Source: Anaerolineae bacterium
GTDB taxonomy: Bacteria > Chloroflexota > Anaerolineae > Promineifilales > Promineifilaceae
Direction: 5' to 3'
Length of the DNA stretch: 18,643 nt
NCBI GenBank assembly: GCA_028277515.1
Contig: JANQGC010000046.1
Coordinates: 1 to 18,643 of the forward strand
In this document: piece by piece, positions 6,413-15,155 of the stretch
How positions within the stretch are numbered: position 1 is the first letter of the stretch
Layout: each line of letters opens with the position of its first letter
Notes under the pieces: model-generated
Seen by the model: the letters and a program-made list of their open reading frames with translations, nothing else
Database searches by the model: none
What the model was told of the DNA's origin: nothing
Program-made: the position numbers and the translations under genes

Positions 6413-8782
6413 TTACATTCTTTCCTGTACTAGCTCCCACACCCGGCTGGGGCTAAGCGGAATCTCTAAAATCTCAATCCCCGTATCCTCCAACGCATCT
6501 TCAATCGCCTGGGCAAATAGCGGCCCAACCGGGATCGCTCCTGCTTCTCCTGCCCCTTTTGTCCCCAGCGGATTCAGCGGAGATGGTGTCACGACGTGGT
6601 CAATCTCCATCCGCGGTGTTTCCATCGACGTCGGTATTAGATAATCCATAAACGATCCGCTGAGTAACTGTCCTTCCTCGCTGTAGCTCAGTTTTTCATA
6701 GTAGGCATTGCCGATGCCCTGGGCAACTCCGCCATGAATCTGGCCATCCAGGATCAAGGGATTGATCACCTCACCGCAATCATGCACGACAACATACTTC
6801 AAGACTTTCAAATCCATCGTCTCCGGGTCCATCTCAATGATCATGGCGTGGATGCCGCTGGCTGTTGCCCCATATTCTGGGCCAAAATAATCACTGGCCT
6901 CCAGACCCGGCTCCGTTCCCGGCTTGACCGCCCCGCGCATCGGATTGGCGTCGACCGCCAGTTCGCTCAAAGGAATAGCGCTTTCCGGCACATCTTTAAT
7001 TTGAACCTGGCCATCAATCAATTCAAGCTGTTCGGCCGGCACATCATCCAACCTTTTGCAGGCCATATCTAAAATTTTCTGGCGCACTTTTTTCGCGGCG
7101 GCGTGTATAGCATTTCCGGCAACCACCGCTCCCCGGCTGGCGAAAGTGCCCGCGCCCCAATGAAACTGGTCGGTATCGCCGGTAACGATATCCACATCGG
7201 TTATCTGCACGCCAAGCTGGTCGGCTACGATCTGGGCATAGGAGGTATAATGCCCCTGCCCCTGCGTGCCGATGCCGGTAGCCACACTGATCCGGCCGTT
7301 GGCCTGTACCTGCACCCTGGCCCCTTCATAAGGGCCGATGCCCGTCCCTTCAACGTAAGAAACGATGCCCAGCCCAAGCGTGCGCCCCTCCTTTTTCGCT
7401 TCCGGTTTCGTTTTACTAAAAAATTCATCGTAGCCAATCAGATCTAAGGCGATATCCAGCGCGGCCTCGTAATTGCCGCTGTCATAGGTGAGTTTGGAAA
7501 AATCCTGGAAGATGATTTCATTGTTGTAGGGAAACTGCTCCGGCCGGATGAAATTGCGCCGGCGGATTTCCATGCGATCGATGCTCAACTCCCTGGCAGC
7601 AAAATCCAACATGCGTTCCATGACAAAGACGCCATGCTGCCGTCCGGCACCCCGGTAGGGGGTTACGATGGTTTTATTGGTAAACAGTGTGGTGAATTCG
7701 CTGTAATAGGCCGGAACGTCATAACAACCCAGCAGCGTACACTGGCTGTTCAGGGCAACTGTCAGACCGTAAGGAGCATAAGCCCCAGTGTCCATCAGAA
7801 ATTTATCACGAACGGCCAAAATTCGGCCGTCTTCAGCAAATGCCATCTCCGCCCAATGAATTTGGTCCCGTTCCTGGGTCGTAGCTACGAAATTTTCACT
7901 GCGATCTTCAATCCATTTCACCGGCCGTTCCAGTTGCATAGCCAGCCAGGTCACGATGACCTCCTCCGGGTAAAACATCATAATCTTCGGCCCAAACCCG
8001 CCGCCAATAAATGGGGCAATGACGCGCACCTGGTTTTCCGAAAGCCCCAGCAAGGAAGCCAGCCCATTGCGGATAGAGATAGGCGCCTGGGTAGTGTCCC
8101 ACACCGTCAGCCGCCCGGCGCGAAAATCCCAATCAGCGACAACGCCTCGGTTTTCCATCGCCGCTGCTGCGCCATGATCGTAATAGAAGCGCCGCTTAAG
8201 AACGAGATGGGCATTTTTAGCAATGGCATCAAACCGCTCGCCATCTCCTTTAATCTGCACCGCATGGGCATTGACATTGGCTCCAACACCTGGAATATAT
8301 GCCACATCTTCATGGACCAATGCCGAATCTTCTTTTATGGCCTCTTCTATATCCACGACTGCCGGCAGGGGGTCATAATCCACCCAGATTTCATCAACGG
8401 CATCTTCGGCGATATAGCGACTTTCGGCGACGATAGCCACCACAGGCTCGCCGGCATAGCGCACCTTGCCTTTGGCTAGAGGAACCTGCGTCCGTTCATG
8501 AAAAATCAGATCATCAATGGGCGGTGGCGAGACCAGCAGAGGACCATGCTGCCAATAATCGCCCAGCGATTCGGCCGTATAGACACCAATGACCCCTTCT
8601 CTTTCCTCAGCGAAGGAGGTATCAATACCAGTGATTCGGGCATGTGCCAGCGGGCTGCGCACAAAGGCGACATGTCCCATATTGGGCAAATTGACATCAT
8701 CCGTAAACAAAGCCTGTCCGGTCAACAGGCGCGGATCTTCATTACGCTTCATTCGCTTGCCAAATGTTTTTCTTTCCGCCAT
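6413..8782 (-). CDS. Molybdenum hydroxylase large subunit (xanthine dehydrogenase / CoxL-like family)
   Basis: This is a 789-residue molybdopterin-cytosine-dinucleotide-binding subunit, full length for the family. In order it shows the N-terminal GKRMKRNEDPRLLTG, the substrate-domain AGEPVVAIVA, the cofactor loop IGGGFG (about 260-265), the active-site loop PYRGAGR (about 376-382), GTQGQGHYTSYAQ (about 507-519), and a C-terminal GTKGAGEAG with the catalytic Glu (about residue 746). True aerobic CO dehydrogenases carry Cys in the active-site loop (AYRCSFR). The Gly-Ala version here belongs to the uncharacterised 'form II' and related hydroxylases, so CO should not be assumed as substrate. The start is the ATG at 8782, with GAGGG upstream; a TTG sits one codon earlier. 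It is the last gene of the cluster, far from its FAD and iron-sulfur partners. It would hydroxylate an aromatic N-heterocycle or aldehyde using water. Confidence 0.92.
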   Translation of the reverse strand: MAERKTFGKRMKRNEDPRLLTGQALFTDDVNLPNMGHVAFVRSPLAHARITGIDTSFAEEREGVIGVYTAESLGDYWQHGPLLVSPPPIDDLIFHERTQVPLAKGKVRYAGEPVVAIVAESRYIAEDAVDEIWVDYDPLPAVVDIEEAIKEDSALVHEDVAYIPGVGANVNAHAVQIKGDGERFDAIAKNAHLVLKRRFYYDHGAAAAMENRGVVADWDFRAGRLTVWDTTQAPISIRNGLASLLGLSENQVRVIAPFIGGGFGPKIMMFYPEEVIVTWLAMQLERPVKWIEDRSENFVATTQERDQIHWAEMAFAEDGRILAVRDKFLMDTGAYAPYGLTVALNSQCTLLGCYDVPAYYSEFTTLFTNKTIVTPYRGAGRQHGVFVMERMLDFAARELSIDRMEIRRRNFIRPEQFPYNNEIIFQDFSKLTYDSGNYEAALDIALDLIGYDEFFSKTKPEAKKEGRTLGLGIVSYVEGTGIGPYEGARVQVQANGRISVATGIGTQGQGHYTSYAQIVADQLGVQITDVDIVTGDTDQFHWGAGTFASRGAVVAGNAIHAAAKKVRQKILDMACKRLDDVPAEQLELIDGQVQIKDVPESAIPLSELAVDANPMRGAVKPGTEPGLEASDYFGPEYGATASGIHAMIIEMDPETMDLKVLKYVVVHDCGEVINPLILDGQIHGGVAQGIGNAYYEKLSYSEEGQLLSGSFMDYLIPTSMETPRMEIDHVVTPSPLNPLGTKGAGEAGAIPVGPLFAQAIEDALEDTGIEILEIPLSPSRVWELVQERM

Positions 8783-8807
8783 CAAACCCTCAAATCTATC
8801 CGATTCC

Positions 8808-8897
8808 GTAACCGAAATTTGGAAATTTCGCGCGATAATGATATCGCAGTCACTTTTAGCGCACTTGCGGCCTGCGCGAAAAGGATTTCGCGGCTAC
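8808..8897. repeat. Palindromic element, GTAACC family, overlapping the cyclase stop codon
   Basis: On the plus strand it starts GTAACCGAAATTTGG and ends GGATTTCGCGGCTAC. The long arms are imperfectly complementary, with a central ATCGCAGTCAC region. It fills most of the 111-base gap before the large subunit. Read on the minus strand it begins GTAGCC, and that TAG is the stop codon of the cyclase gene. Confidence 0.75.
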
Positions 8898-10567
8898 GAT
8901 GATTCCCTAAAAGCCACAAACCGTCCCCAACAAGACGCCAGCTCCATCCCCTTTTGCACAAAACAGGCAATAAAATAACGGCCGTTCTCGGCATCTGCCA
9001 ACTGCGCCCCTAGATTTTCAGCATGGATAATACCTTTGGGGAACAAATTCAAATGCATATCCTGGTAATAGTGGTCCAGGGGATACATCTCATCCCAATC
9101 TTTGCCAAACTGGTCAATCAGCTTTTGATTCGCCTCTTCAAACGTCTTGGGATGCCAGAGGCGCTGGATCGTATTCATCGGATGCTCCATCGCCACACAA
9201 TCCACACCTAACCATTTAATCTCTTTCTCCACACACCAATCAGCAAAATCAGGGGAAGGTCCCGGATGCTTAATCATATAGCGGAATTCATCCGAATCAG
9301 GGCTGATCCAGCCATACTTTTGCCAACCCGTCTTGACGATCAGGATATCCCCCCGGCGCACTTTCACTGCATCTTCGATCATCTGCGGTGTATAGACGCT
9401 GGAATTACTGACCGCATCAGAAATATCGGCGATCACCCCCGGTCCAAACCAATAATCAAAGGGCATCTCGCCAATCGTGCGCCCTGCGGCATGAAAATGC
9501 TTTTCACCGTCCATATGCGTGGCTAAATGGAAACTGGCCCGGCAGTGGGCATTGTTGCGCCCCAGTCCGAAATATTGCCCGCCGACCCGTTTGGTGTACT
9601 TGATGCTCAACGGTTCGTAATTAGCCCATTGCGGCGTTTGCACGCTGAAAGGCACCGTCATATCCAGCATTTCAGTATCATTCATAAAAGCAAAGAAATC
9701 TTCTTCAGCCATTGCTTCGGGAGGTCGCAAGGCGGCCGCCCGGCACCAGGCCGATTCCACTTCCATCATCGGAATGGGTTGGATCATGATCCAGGCTCGC
9801 TGATTGGCCAGTTCATTGATCTGCCCGCCTAACGACTCGGCCAGCAGCAGCCCGGCCTTAGGCATGCGAATATGGCTCAGTTCATGATACCATTCCGGCG
9901 GGAAGGTCTCATCCCAACTCTTGCCTGTTTGATCGATTAACTTCGCCTCCGCCTTATCAAATTCGCGGGCATGATCAGTGCGAATTTTCGTATTCATTGG
10001 ATGTTCGGCCGATCCGCAATCCACACCAATCAGCTTCAACTTCATCGCCAGCGCCCATTCAAAAAACTCCGGTGACGGTCCGGGATGGCGCACCAGGTAG
10101 CCAAATTCCTTATTTTCAACGCCGCCCTGCGCCTCCGGATTAAGTATATCCGGCTGGTCCCAGCCATATTTTTGGTAGCCGGTATTGATGACCAATATAT
10201 CTCCTTCCTTGACCTGGACACGGTCGGTGATCATCTGCGGCGTATACAAACTGTAATCGGATACTATGTCACTGATATCGACAATCACTCCCTCACCACA
10301 CAGATCGGTCAGTGGAATATCAGAAACGGCCGTCGCCCCGGAATGAAATGCTCGCGGTCCTACCAGGTGTGTTCCTGTGTTGTTACTCCATTCGATGAGC
10401 TGCCCATTTGCTCCCTGTCCACCGCCAAAAGAACCGGTGAGGCGCTTGAAGAAATGCACCTGAAGGGGCATTTCTCCCGGCCAGGGTGGCGTAAATACGC
10501 TCAAACCTTGCGTCAGATCAAACCACTGCGCACTTTCTAAAGTGGAAATAAATTCCTCCCGTGTCAT
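8894..10567 (-). CDS. Tandem two-domain cyclase-family hydrolase (isatin hydrolase / kynurenine formamidase superfamily)
   Basis: This 557-residue protein is two cyclase-family domains fused head to tail (about 15-280 and 300-550); single members are usually 210-300 residues. The halves align throughout, sharing SLYTPQMI/SVYTPQMI, GDILVINTGYQKYGW/GDILIVKTGWQKYGW, RHPGPSP/KHPGPSP and GVDCxxxEHPMNT. The family's metal motif is H-x-G-T-H-x-D-x-x-x-H. The second half keeps it (His347, His351, Asp353, His357), but the first half has Asn63, His67, Val69 and Ala73, so only the C-terminal half should be catalytic. These enzymes hydrolyse amide or lactam bonds of N-acyl and ring substrates with Mn2+ or Zn2+. 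A GGGAG Shine-Dalgarno precedes the ATG at 10567. The stop comes from a palindromic repeat. In this cluster it could open an oxidised N-heterocycle. Confidence 0.85.
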   Translation of the reverse strand: MTREEFISTLESAQWFDLTQGLSVFTPPWPGEMPLQVHFFKRLTGSFGGGQGANGQLIEWSNNTGTHLVGPRAFHSGATAVSDIPLTDLCGEGVIVDISDIVSDYSLYTPQMITDRVQVKEGDILVINTGYQKYGWDQPDILNPEAQGGVENKEFGYLVRHPGPSPEFFEWALAMKLKLIGVDCGSAEHPMNTKIRTDHAREFDKAEAKLIDQTGKSWDETFPPEWYHELSHIRMPKAGLLLAESLGGQINELANQRAWIMIQPIPMMEVESAWCRAAALRPPEAMAEEDFFAFMNDTEMLDMTVPFSVQTPQWANYEPLSIKYTKRVGGQYFGLGRNNAHCRASFHLATHMDGEKHFHAAGRTIGEMPFDYWFGPGVIADISDAVSNSSVYTPQMIEDAVKVRRGDILIVKTGWQKYGWISPDSDEFRYMIKHPGPSPDFADWCVEKEIKWLGVDCVAMEHPMNTIQRLWHPKTFEEANQKLIDQFGKDWDEMYPLDHYYQDMHLNLFPKGIIHAENLGAQLADAENGRYFIACFVQKGMELASCWGRFVAFRESS

Positions 10568-10592
10568 TCAATTCTCCCTTTTGTATTATCTC

Positions 10593-10757
10593 GTAGGGGC
10601 GGGGCCGGCGGGCCAGGATCTTGTAGGAAATCCATAATCTCCCTTCCTGCCGGCCTCGCCCACCACCATCGGCCGTCATCGCGTAACAAGGGCGAGATGG
10701 CGCGTTATAGAATCCCAATGTCATCCGCACTTCCTCTCCGCGCCATCCCGCCCCTAC
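10593..10757. repeat. 165-bp inverted-repeat element with GTAGGGGCGGG termini
   Basis: GTAGGGGCGGG (10593-10603) is the exact reverse complement of CCCGCCCCTAC (10747-10757). Internally, GATGGCGCG near 10695 pairs with CGCGCCATC near 10740. The element spans nearly all of the gap between the DUF1116 and cyclase genes. Its right-hand terminus supplies the stop codon TAG (10756-10754, minus strand) of the DUF1116 gene. I see no credible coding region inside. Confidence 0.75.
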
Positions 10758-12001
10758 CCCAAATACCTCTCCGCATACGTCACCAATGCATCCTCAAAAA
10801 CCGACATCGGCGGCCGAACCAGCCCAGCCCCAACCTGCCCCACACCGGCATCTTTATGGGCAATGCCCGTATTGATCCGCGGGGTAATGCCCAGCTCCAC
10901 CACCTTGCGAATATCTACGCCCGTGGGCGTTCCGCGGAATCCTAACGCCGGTATAGTGAACCGGCTGTGCTCTGCTGCCGTGATTTCGTACATTTCCAGC
11001 GTGGCATTGAGCGCATCGTCGGGCGTACCGCTGATGAAGGTAACAATCGCTGGCGCTGAGGCCATCGCAAACGCGCCGATGCCCGCCGTCTCGGTGATGG
11101 TGCTATCTCCGATATCGCCACTGGCATCCTCGGCCGAGAACCCGGAAAAATATAACCCGTCAGGCTGTCCTACAGGACCCGTAAACCATTGATCCCCCAA
11201 ACCGCTGACCCGAATACCCAAATCGGTTCCATTGCGGGCCATCACCGTCATAATTGTGCTGCCCTCAATCCCATGCCCGGCATCACACATCGCCTTGCAG
11301 GCGGCCATCACCGGGTTGAGCACACTGAGCGCGTTTTCACCCAGGAATTTGAGAATGTCGGCCGTCACCGAACTGTCCTCAACCACCGGAGCGATCATTG
11401 GCGCCAGCCGCGTCGTATAAATAATCGATCCCGCCTTATTGCGGTTATGCCCCTCATCCCCCATATGCAGCGATTCCGCCAGCAGCGTGCCGATATCAAG
11501 ACCGTCCAGGTTGGCTGCCAGCGCATCGGCAAGCGCCTTGCCCAGGATATCATTCATCCAATGCAGCTTCTCAATGACCTCCTCACTGTACGCGCCATAA
11601 CGCAGCACCTTGCCATAGCCCTCGTTCAAATTGGAATAAGCCTTGTTGCCGTGGGTCACATTTTCAATGACGTACACCTTCATCGACGGGGAGGTGACCC
11701 CGGCCATCGGCCCTACGCTGTCATGCTCATGGCAGGGAGACAGTTCAATGTCGCCGGATAGGACCAGGTCTTGCGCTTCTTGTGGATTGGCAGCCCGCCC
11801 TTCAAATAGTAGAGCGCCGATAATCGCTCCGCGCATCGGTCCGGAGGCCCGTTCCCAGGTGATAGGTGGCCCAGCATGCAGCAACATATTCTCACGCATG
11901 CCAGGAATGGCATCCCGCGCCGTGGCCACGCTCTGCAAAATTGGCCGGGCGGACATCATGCGCTCGACGGCCGTTTGATTTGCCTGCTCAATATCCAACA
12001 T
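10754..12001 (-). CDS. DUF1116 protein, YlbE/AllG-like carbamoyltransferase subunit
   Basis: This 415-residue protein is full length for DUF1116. Clear family signatures are PPITWERASGPMRGAIIGAL (about 45-64), SPCHEHDSVGPMAGVTSPSM (88-107), AYSNLNEGYGKVLRYGA (about 121-137), LHMGDEGHNRN (178-188) and ARNGTDLGIRVSG. In E. coli the homologue YlbE (AllG) is one of three subunits of oxamate carbamoyltransferase, which converts oxalurate and phosphate to oxamate and carbamoyl phosphate. The FdrA and DUF2877 homologues are also present here, which supports a complex of the same type, although the carbamoyl substrate need not be oxalurate. A good AGGAG lies upstream of the ATG at 12001. A palindromic element fills the 154-base gap from FdrA, and another gives the stop codon. 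Confidence 0.9.
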   Translation of the reverse strand: MLDIEQANQTAVERMMSARPILQSVATARDAIPGMRENMLLHAGPPITWERASGPMRGAIIGALLFEGRAANPQEAQDLVLSGDIELSPCHEHDSVGPMAGVTSPSMKVYVIENVTHGNKAYSNLNEGYGKVLRYGAYSEEVIEKLHWMNDILGKALADALAANLDGLDIGTLLAESLHMGDEGHNRNKAGSIIYTTRLAPMIAPVVEDSSVTADILKFLGENALSVLNPVMAACKAMCDAGHGIEGSTIMTVMARNGTDLGIRVSGLGDQWFTGPVGQPDGLYFSGFSAEDASGDIGDSTITETAGIGAFAMASAPAIVTFISGTPDDALNATLEMYEITAAEHSRFTIPALGFRGTPTGVDIRKVVELGITPRINTGIAHKDAGVGQVGAGLVRPPMSVFEDALVTYAERYLG

Positions 12002-12022
12002 CTAATTCTCCTGTTCTCTAGA

Positions 12023-12149
12023 TAACCCGACACTCTTACAAGGAGAAGATTATTTGGACGCTGATTCACACTGATAACGCTGAATTTTTTATTTTATCGG
12101 CACAAATCCGCTCTTGTCCGTGTCCTATTTCTTCACTGTCGGGTAGTTA
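12023..12149. repeat. Imperfect inverted-repeat element between fdrA and DUF1116
   Basis: TAACCCGACA (12023-12032) faces TGTCGGGTAGTTA (12137-12149), whose reverse complement is TAACTACCCGACA. Between them is an AT-rich centre flanked by GGACGCTGATTC and GTCCGTGTCC-like segments. This accounts for most of the 154 bases. No ORF is visible. It may be a transposon-derived miniature element and may attenuate transcription between the two genes. Confidence 0.5.
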
Positions 12150-12155
12150 GTCCTA

Positions 12156-13829
12156 TTATTTCTGCTTCATTTTAGCCAGGATAGCCATCAATTTCTCATT
12201 GCCGCCCGCTGGAGGTCGCCAATCGACCTGGACGGCCGTCGCCCCCTGAGTCTCCAGGCTCGCAAAAAATGATTCCAGGCCAACATTAATCGCCGCCAAA
12301 TCGCCGCCAAAATCACTCAATGGGATCGGTGAAAACGAAGTTTCATAAGGGGTTTTCAACCGCTCAATCGCATAAGCCGCCGCTTTAGCAGCATCATAAA
12401 AAATCAACGCGCCGGCCCCCTGCAATTGCTCAACCTGGGCTGCCTTATCCTGCGGATCTTCATCCGTTCCCAGCACGATGGCGGCCACTTCCAATTCCCT
12501 GTTTTCCTTAACCTCGCGGATTGCCGGCGCCAATTCAGCCGCCGGATCGGGATGCGCCCCTTCGCCCAGCACAACATCAAGCAAAATCATACTCACTTGT
12601 GGATCATCTGCTTCCTGTCGCAGCCGCCGCAGGCGCAGATCATTGTCCATCATCGGGTGCAGCCGGCCTTGTGTGAAATCATCCTCACCCATGTCCAGGA
12701 TGGTATGCCCCTGGCTCTGCATAATGTCGGCCAACGCCTGGCTTTCATGAATGGGAATATTGCTATAAATGGGTTCCAGAGCGGATTGCAGGAGCAGCAG
12801 CGCCTCATAGGCTAACGTTCCACCGGAAAACAGCCCCCGCAGATACCCTTTCAGTCTGTCTTGCCCTCTTTCTATCTGCGATTGATCCGGCTCATTCACC
12901 AGGGCAACCGCCATCTCGGCCGCTTCCCCAAGACTGTTGGAAAAATGCAAATTACCCAATTGCCTGGCCGGGGCGGCATAGCCAATGAAGTTGACCACCA
13001 CCGGCTTGCCGCTGCTCCCTGCGGCATCCAGCATGTGGATGGCCACGCTTTCATCCGGCGGCTTGGAGACCAGGACGATCACTTCCGTGTGCGGATCGCG
13101 GCCGAGTAAATCCATCCCTTGTAAGGCTGTGATGCCGCCGACATCCTTCTTAAGATCCCGGCCCCCTGTACCAATGGCCTGCGAAATGCCTGACCCTAAA
13201 TTGTGAACACCGGCCGACACCGCTTGCAAACCCGTGCCGGAAGCGGCGACAATACCCACCGGCCCCCTACGCACCCGGTTAGCAAATCCCAGGCCGACGC
13301 CGTTGATAATCGCCGTGCCGCAGTCCGGTCCCATGACCAGCAGCCCTTTTTGCCGCGCTGATTTTTTGAGCCGGATTTCATCTGCAAGATCGACGTTGTC
13401 ACTGTATAAAAAGACATGTTTTTCCAGGTTCAGCGCCTCTTCGGCAACCCCCGCTGCGTACCGGCCGGGGACGGAAATCAGTGCCCATGCTGCATCCGGC
13501 ATCCTTTTTGCTGCCCCGGCCAGGCTGCGCGAGCGATAGGCCTGACTGGTCGTCGATTGGCGCTTTTGTAATAGTTCATCCACCTGGCTTATGGCTTCCC
13601 CTGCTTTCTGCTCATCGTCCGCTTTGACCATAATCAGCAAATCGTCGGCCTGGGCATCTATTCCCTGGGCGTCAAATCCGCTTGAATGCAGAAGATCGCG
13701 GTTGGTCGGCGTGGCCATGACGACCGCCGCATCGACGACACCCGGCAGAGCTGCCAGCGATTTTTGCAGCTGCATCAGCACCACAGAATCATAATAGGCG
13801 CCTTTGCGCACTTCATGTTTGGTGATCAT
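12156..13829 (-). CDS. fdrA: FdrA-family protein (AllF-like; succinyl-CoA synthetase-related)
   Basis: About 557 residues, close to E. coli FdrA. The N-terminal part (about 1-115) is followed by a CoA-binding-like Rossmann domain and a ligase-like domain with GPVGIVAASGTGLQ, GSGISQAIGTGGRDL and VGGITALQGMDLL (about 190-245), as in succinyl-CoA synthetase alpha. The C-terminal half has DMGEDDFTQGRLHPMMD and LLDVVLGEGAHPDPA, which are specific to FdrA. The end reads AINVGLESF...VDWRPPAGG, a tail common in this family. The name reflects an old suppressor phenotype; E. coli FdrA is now known as a subunit (AllF) of oxamate carbamoyltransferase. The start is uncertain: an ATG at 13829, or a TTG at 13835 that overlaps the coxG-like stop as TTGA. 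Either way translation is coupled to the upstream gene. Confidence 0.9.
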   Translation of the reverse strand: MITKHEVRKGAYYDSVVLMQLQKSLAALPGVVDAAVVMATPTNRDLLHSSGFDAQGIDAQADDLLIMVKADDEQKAGEAISQVDELLQKRQSTTSQAYRSRSLAGAAKRMPDAAWALISVPGRYAAGVAEEALNLEKHVFLYSDNVDLADEIRLKKSARQKGLLVMGPDCGTAIINGVGLGFANRVRRGPVGIVAASGTGLQAVSAGVHNLGSGISQAIGTGGRDLKKDVGGITALQGMDLLGRDPHTEVIVLVSKPPDESVAIHMLDAAGSSGKPVVVNFIGYAAPARQLGNLHFSNSLGEAAEMAVALVNEPDQSQIERGQDRLKGYLRGLFSGGTLAYEALLLLQSALEPIYSNIPIHESQALADIMQSQGHTILDMGEDDFTQGRLHPMMDNDLRLRRLRQEADDPQVSMILLDVVLGEGAHPDPAAELAPAIREVKENRELEVAAIVLGTDEDPQDKAAQVEQLQGAGALIFYDAAKAAAYAIERLKTPYETSFSPIPLSDFGGDLAAINVGLESFFASLETQGATAVQVDWRPPAGGNEKLMAILAKMKQK

Positions 13830-13831
13830 CG

Positions 13832-14536
13832 TCAATTTTTGCGCATCTCCCTGGCCACCTTACGCGCCACCAGGCCCGCATACCAGTTCACGAATATAAA
13901 GGTCAAAAAGGCGATGATAAGGCCAGCGACGATGCGCCTCTGCCGGGGATAGGGCAAATATTCGGCGATCATCTCCTCGCCAACTCCCAGCATAAATTCC
14001 GTCTGGCTGGGTGGCGGTGGCGCTGCCCCCGCTGCCTCTGGTGCTTCTTTTGCCCGGCCGTTGCCGGAAACCGGCGTTTCCGCCGCCGGGGCCTGGCGCG
14101 CCTGAACCTGGCGCTCTAAATTTTGCAGGCATTGTTTGGTCACCGCCCGGGCGGAACTGGTCATCAAACGCTGGCCAACGGTGGCCATACGGCCGCTGAC
14201 CTTGCCACTACCTTCATATACCAGGCGCGTTCCCGATTCCGTAGGCTGCAATTCCAGGTCGCCTTCACCGCGAATCATGCCGCTGGGACCTCGGCCGTTC
14301 ACCGCCAGGTGAAACCCTTCTAAAGGTCGTATATCTGAAAGCTGCATCGTACCCTGGAACATCCCATCAACCGGACCAACCTGGATGCGCATTTTCCCTT
14401 TGTATTCATTCTCTCCAACCAGATCTAACTTTTCACAGCCGGGCAATACGCGTGCCAGAATCTCCGGATCCTGGACCATCTCCCACACCAATTCGCGGGG
14501 GGCATCTATATCATAATTCCCTTCGATATCGACCAT
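13832..14536 (-). CDS. CoxG-like SRPBCC protein with C-terminal membrane anchor
   Basis: A 234-residue protein. Residues 1-145 match the CoxG/SRPBCC fold: EGNYDIDAPRELVWEMVQDPEILARVLPGCE, then GKMRIQVGPVDGMFQG, and GEGDLELQP. A Pro/Ala/Glu-rich linker follows (about 147-178), then a single transmembrane helix near 202-222 (IVAGLIIAFLTFIFVNWY) with a basic tail. CoxG is known to anchor CO dehydrogenase to the membrane and has been linked to quinone delivery, so here it may tether the molybdenum hydroxylase to the respiratory chain. AGGAG stands six bases before the ATG at 14536 and overlaps the stop codon of the 2Fe-2S gene. The fdrA gene follows with essentially no gap. Confidence 0.88.
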   Translation of the reverse strand: MVDIEGNYDIDAPRELVWEMVQDPEILARVLPGCEKLDLVGENEYKGKMRIQVGPVDGMFQGTMQLSDIRPLEGFHLAVNGRGPSGMIRGEGDLELQPTESGTRLVYEGSGKVSGRMATVGQRLMTSSARAVTKQCLQNLERQVQARQAPAAETPVSGNGRAKEAPEAAGAAPPPPSQTEFMLGVGEEMIAEYLPYPRQRRIVAGLIIAFLTFIFVNWYAGLVARKVAREMRKN

Positions 14537-14545
14537 CGTTAACTC

Positions 14546-15028
14546 CTAAATGGTTTGTTCACTCAACTTTTTCGCAGCAAGCTGCACCGCATCAACAATA
14601 TGTTGATACCCGGTACAGCGACAGAGGTTACCTGATATCGCCTCTCGGATTTCTTCTTCTTTTGGATCGGGATGTTCGGCCAGATAAGGGACAAGCGTCA
14701 TCAAAAATCCGGGGGTGCAAAACCCGCACTGCAACCCATGCGCTTCATGAAATGCTTCCTGGATGGGATGCAGCTGATCGGGCGTGCCCAGGCTTTCCAC
14801 CGTTTGCAGCGTCTGGCCATTCGCCTGGACAGCCAGCAGCAAACAAGCGCGCACCGGGTCGCCATTAAAAAGGATGGTGCAGGCACCACATACCCCGTGT
14901 TCACAACCGACATGGGTGCCGGTCAGGCCTAAATCATGGCGCAAGAAGTCGCTTAATAAAAGGCGAGGTTCAACCTCCCGCTGATACAATGCATCATTAA
15001 TCGTGACGGAAATCCCAATTTTTTCCAT
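14546..15028 (-). CDS. 2Fe-2S subunit of the molybdenum hydroxylase (CoxS-like)
   Basis: About 160 residues, the normal size for the small subunit. All eight cluster cysteines are present: a plant-type ferredoxin set in GCEHGVCGACTILFNG...RAC, and the second cluster in CGFCTPGF and GNLCRCTGY. It passes electrons from the molybdenum centre to the FAD subunit. The start is either the ATG at 15028 or a TTG at 15037, which has a better-placed purine-rich AGGATAG upstream; the choice changes only three residues. It lies nine bases ahead of the CoxG-like gene. A palindromic element separates it from the FAD subunit gene. Confidence 0.93.
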   Translation of the reverse strand: MEKIGISVTINDALYQREVEPRLLLSDFLRHDLGLTGTHVGCEHGVCGACTILFNGDPVRACLLLAVQANGQTLQTVESLGTPDQLHPIQEAFHEAHGLQCGFCTPGFLMTLVPYLAEHPDPKEEEIREAISGNLCRCTGYQHIVDAVQLAAKKLSEQTI

Positions 15029-15090
15029 ATTCAACAAATCTATCCTATCCTCTCATTCGCCTGGCGCACCACCACGGCAATTCCTCTGCT

Positions 15091-15147
15091 GTAACCGCGA
15101 AATCCATTTCGCGCTCTGGGTGGGCGCGATTTGGAAATCGCGGTTAT
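15091..15147. repeat. Palindromic element, GTAACCGCGAAATCC family
   Basis: GTAACCGCGAAATCC then ATTTCGCGC (15091-15114) pairs with GCGCGATTTGG then AAATCGCGGTTAT (15124-15147). Each arm is itself a small hairpin. It lies in the 127-base gap between the FAD and 2Fe-2S subunit genes, inside the presumed operon. Confidence 0.85.
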
Positions 15148-15155
15148 AAAGTAGG

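Noticed and set aside
7634..8479. 281-codon plus-strand frame opposite the molybdenum hydroxylase
   Set aside because: It is an antisense shadow of a strongly conserved gene; its sequence has no domain features and no ribosome-binding site that I can support.
10518..10730. 70-codon minus-strand frame in the DUF1116-cyclase gap
   Set aside because: It runs through a GC-rich palindromic element and into the cyclase start in another frame; composition is Arg/Gly/Pro-rich with no recognisable domain.
12156..13829. fdrA as a succinyl-CoA synthetase subunit of central metabolism
   Set aside because: The C-terminal FdrA-specific motifs and the DUF1116/DUF2877 partners fit the AllFGH-type complex, and there is no sucC-like beta subunit.
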